A DNA stretch of 6,321 nt from the NCBI GenBank assembly GCA_001803645.1, contig MHDW01000223.1:1490-7810 (forward strand), written 5' to 3'. Source of the DNA: Nitrospirae bacterium GWC2_42_7 (GTDB taxonomy: Bacteria; Nitrospirota; Thermodesulfovibrionia; Thermodesulfovibrionales; UBA6898). The position numbers and the translations under genes are program-made. Numbering within the stretch: position 1 is the stretch's first letter; the number at the start of each line of letters is the position of its first letter. The notes below the pieces were generated by a model that worked only from the letters and a program-made list of their open reading frames with translations, was not told the DNA's origin and did no database searches. Shown one piece after another: positions 4,712 through 6,321 of the stretch.

Positions 4712-6283
4712 ATGAAGGTACATTACGCCATAAGTAAAGCTTTTTATGCTTCTATTGTCCTGGCAATTCTTTCTATGTTCTCCTGTTCATCCCAAAACAG
4801 GCTTGAAGGTCATGTTTATTACAGGTTGGCCAACAATCCAACAACCCTTGACCCTGCGCTTATAGTTGATGTCACTGGCGGTTATATATCAGCGAAGATA
4901 TTTAACGGCCTTGTAAGGCTTGATGAAAACCTTAATGTTATTCCTGATATTGCAGAAAAATGGGAGATCAGGGACAATGGAAAAACCTATATATTTCATA
5001 TAAGACATGGCGTTTATTTCTCTAATAAACGTGAAGTTACAGCATCTGACTTCAAGTATAGCTTTCAGAGGAACCTCTCGCCTGAAGGTAGATTCCCAAA
5101 CACATGGGTATTCAGTAAGATCCTTGGGGCAAAAGATTATATGAATAAAAGGAAAGAAGATGTGTCAGGAATAGAAGTTCTTGATAAATATACTTTAAAG
5201 ATAAGGCTGGAAGAGCAATTCTCTCCTTTTATATATCTCCTGACTATGACTCCTGCCTATGTTGTCCCTCGGGAAGAGGTCGAAAGAGCAGGCGCTGACT
5301 TCTCAGCTCATCCTGTTGGCACAGGTCCATTTATTGTGAAAGAATGGAAGCAGGGCAATGAACTGATACTTTCGAGAAACAAAGGATATTTTGCTGATAA
5401 AGTTAAAGTAAAAGGAATAGTCTACAGGATCATACCTGAGGACCTTACTGCTGTAACAGAATTCGAGATCGGCAATATTGATATGATCAGTATACCGGTA
5501 TCAGAATATTCCAGATTTAAGGGATCTCCAAAGTGGAAGAATATGATCTCATCCGTCAAAGGCCTGAACACTTATTATCTAGGATTTAACTGCTCGAGAC
5601 CGCCATTTAATAATATAAGACTTAGAAGAGCGGTTTCCTCTTCCATAGACAGAGATAAGATACTCAGGACATTTTATGAGGGAAGGGGGAGACTGGCAAA
5701 AGGACCTGTCCCGGATATTCTAAGAAAATGGGATCTGCCCTCAGTACAAAAATATGATCCTGTTGAAGCGCGTCGAATTATAGAAGAAGAGGGCATGAAA
5801 GGCAAAACAGTGAATTTCTATGTGACGCAGGGAGAAGATCAACTTGATATTGCAGAGATAATTCAATCTTATCTGAATAGCACCGGCCTGAATGTTAAGA
5901 TAAAACAGCTTGAATGGAGCGCGTACAAATCAGCGATAAATAATGGTGAGGCTGATATTTTCTGGTTGAGCTGGTGGGCTGACTATCCTGACCCTGAGAA
6001 TTTTCTCTTCCCTTTATTTCAGTCTTCAAACCATGGAGCTGGCGGAAACAGAACAATGTATACCAGCAAAGAAGCTGACAAGTTTATAGAGACAGGCCGG
6101 AGGACATTGCTTCCTGAAGAGAGGAACAGATACTACCGGATGGCAGAGGAGATAATAATACAGGACGCTCCATGGGTTTTCTTCTGGCACAAGACAGACC
6201 TTACAATTAGGCAGCCAAACCTGAAAAGCTATAAAACATATCCGATATACAGCATGGATAAAGGAACTGAGGTCTCGTTCTGA
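4712..6283 (+). CDS. ABC transporter substrate-binding lipoprotein, family 5 (peptide/nickel type)
   Basis: A 523-residue extracytoplasmic solute-binding protein of the SBP_bac_5 (DppA/OppA) family. It captures peptides or related solutes and delivers them to a DppBC-type permease, whose first gene follows. The N-terminus is a lipoprotein-like signal: basic MKVHYAISK, a hydrophobic core (10-23), then Cys25 in SMFSC-S; the -2 Phe makes the lipobox imperfect. Family landmarks follow: NNPTTLDPA (41-49), FNGLVRLDENLNVIPDIAE (64-82), TYIFHIRHGVYFSN (92-105), TASDFKYSFQR (110-120), HPVGTGPFIVKEW (200-212), RPPFNN-RLRRAV, ADIFWLSWWADYPDPENF and a C-terminal QDAPWVFFWH. ATG 4712 fits the signal peptide better than TTG 4706. 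There is no SD. Length and motif order are normal; the ligand cannot be read from sequence. Confidence 0.95.
   Translation: MKVHYAISKAFYASIVLAILSMFSCSSQNRLEGHVYYRLANNPTTLDPALIVDVTGGYISAKIFNGLVRLDENLNVIPDIAEKWEIRDNGKTYIFHIRHGVYFSNKREVTASDFKYSFQRNLSPEGRFPNTWVFSKILGAKDYMNKRKEDVSGIEVLDKYTLKIRLEEQFSPFIYLLTMTPAYVVPREEVERAGADFSAHPVGTGPFIVKEWKQGNELILSRNKGYFADKVKVKGIVYRIIPEDLTAVTEFEIGNIDMISIPVSEYSRFKGSPKWKNMISSVKGLNTYYLGFNCSRPPFNNIRLRRAVSSSIDRDKILRTFYEGRGRLAKGPVPDILRKWDLPSVQKYDPVEARRIIEEEGMKGKTVNFYVTQGEDQLDIAEIIQSYLNSTGLNVKIKQLEWSAYKSAINNGEADIFWLSWWADYPDPENFLFPLFQSSNHGAGGNRTMYTSKEADKFIETGRRTLLPEERNRYYRMAEEIIIQDAPWVFFWHKTDLTIRQPNLKSYKTYPIYSMDKGTEVSF
6268..6273 (+). promoter_or_regulatory. Ribosome binding site supporting a CTG start of the permease
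   Basis: TGAGGT at 6268-6273 lies 6 nt before CTG at 6280, the ideal distance. No ATG, GTG or TTG lies in this frame between the upstream stop (6268-6270) and the visible permease N-terminus. The site lies inside the end of the binding-protein gene. Confidence 0.5.
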
Positions 6284-6321
6284 AGAATTATATACTCAAG
6301 AAAATAGCGTTTCTTATTCCG
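6280..6321 (+). CDS. Peptide ABC transporter permease, DppB-like, N-terminal fragment (probable CTG start)
   Basis: Only 14 codons are visible before the window ends. They read (M/L)KNYILKKIAFLIP, the typical cytoplasmic-to-first-membrane-helix start of DppB/OppB permeases (pattern: MxxYIxKRxxxxIP). The codon at the expected Met position is CTG, which overlaps the binding-protein stop as CTGA, the counterpart of the common ATGA coupling. An SD lies 6 nt upstream. The protein would form one of the two membrane subunits that import the ligand of the preceding binding protein. The family call rests on a short segment plus operon context. Confidence 0.7.
   Translation, partial: MKNYILKKIAFLIP

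Overview
The window looks like chromosomal DNA from a Gram-negative-type bacterium of moderate to low GC. It carries secA, a lipoprotein-type peptide-binding protein and the start of its permease. I cannot place the organism firmly; Nitrospirota or a Desulfobacterota-like lineage is a guess from the style of the proteins. There are no tRNA, rRNA, CRISPR or insertion-sequence signatures.

Layout. (1) 1-1294, minus strand: the N-terminal half of secA, cut by the window edge. (2) 1405-2073, plus strand: a class I glutamine amidotransferase-like peptidase C26 (PuuD-like), divergent from secA across a 110-nt promoter region. (3) 2107-4549: an accessory block. It holds a Phd/YefM-ParE toxin-antitoxin pair, a 261-residue protein with an unrecognised N-terminal domain and a C-terminal TIR domain, about 300 nt with no intact gene, and a HigB-HigA toxin-antitoxin pair. 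Both toxin-antitoxin promoters carry perfect inverted repeats over the -10 box, the expected sites of autorepression. (4) 4540-4683, minus strand: a possible 47-residue small gene with a good Shine-Dalgarno (SD) sequence. (5) 4712-6283, plus strand: a family 5 peptide/nickel-type substrate-binding lipoprotein, followed with a 4-nt overlap by a DppB-like permease that appears to start at CTG.

How the parts may work together. SecA and the peptide transporter are ordinary housekeeping and uptake functions. The middle block looks like a small defence or stability island: two type II toxin-antitoxin modules on either side of a TIR protein that is a plausible NAD-degrading effector. Base composition changes sharply within it, which suggests assembly from several sources.

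Translation signals differ between the two classes of gene. The three backbone genes whose starts are visible (secA, C26, the binding protein) have no usable SD, and each has a -10-like hexamer exactly 5 nt before the ATG, which suggests leaderless mRNAs. All promoter-proximal accessory genes have clear SD sequences. The main points for follow-up are the TIR protein, the leaderless geometry, the CTG start and the two operators.
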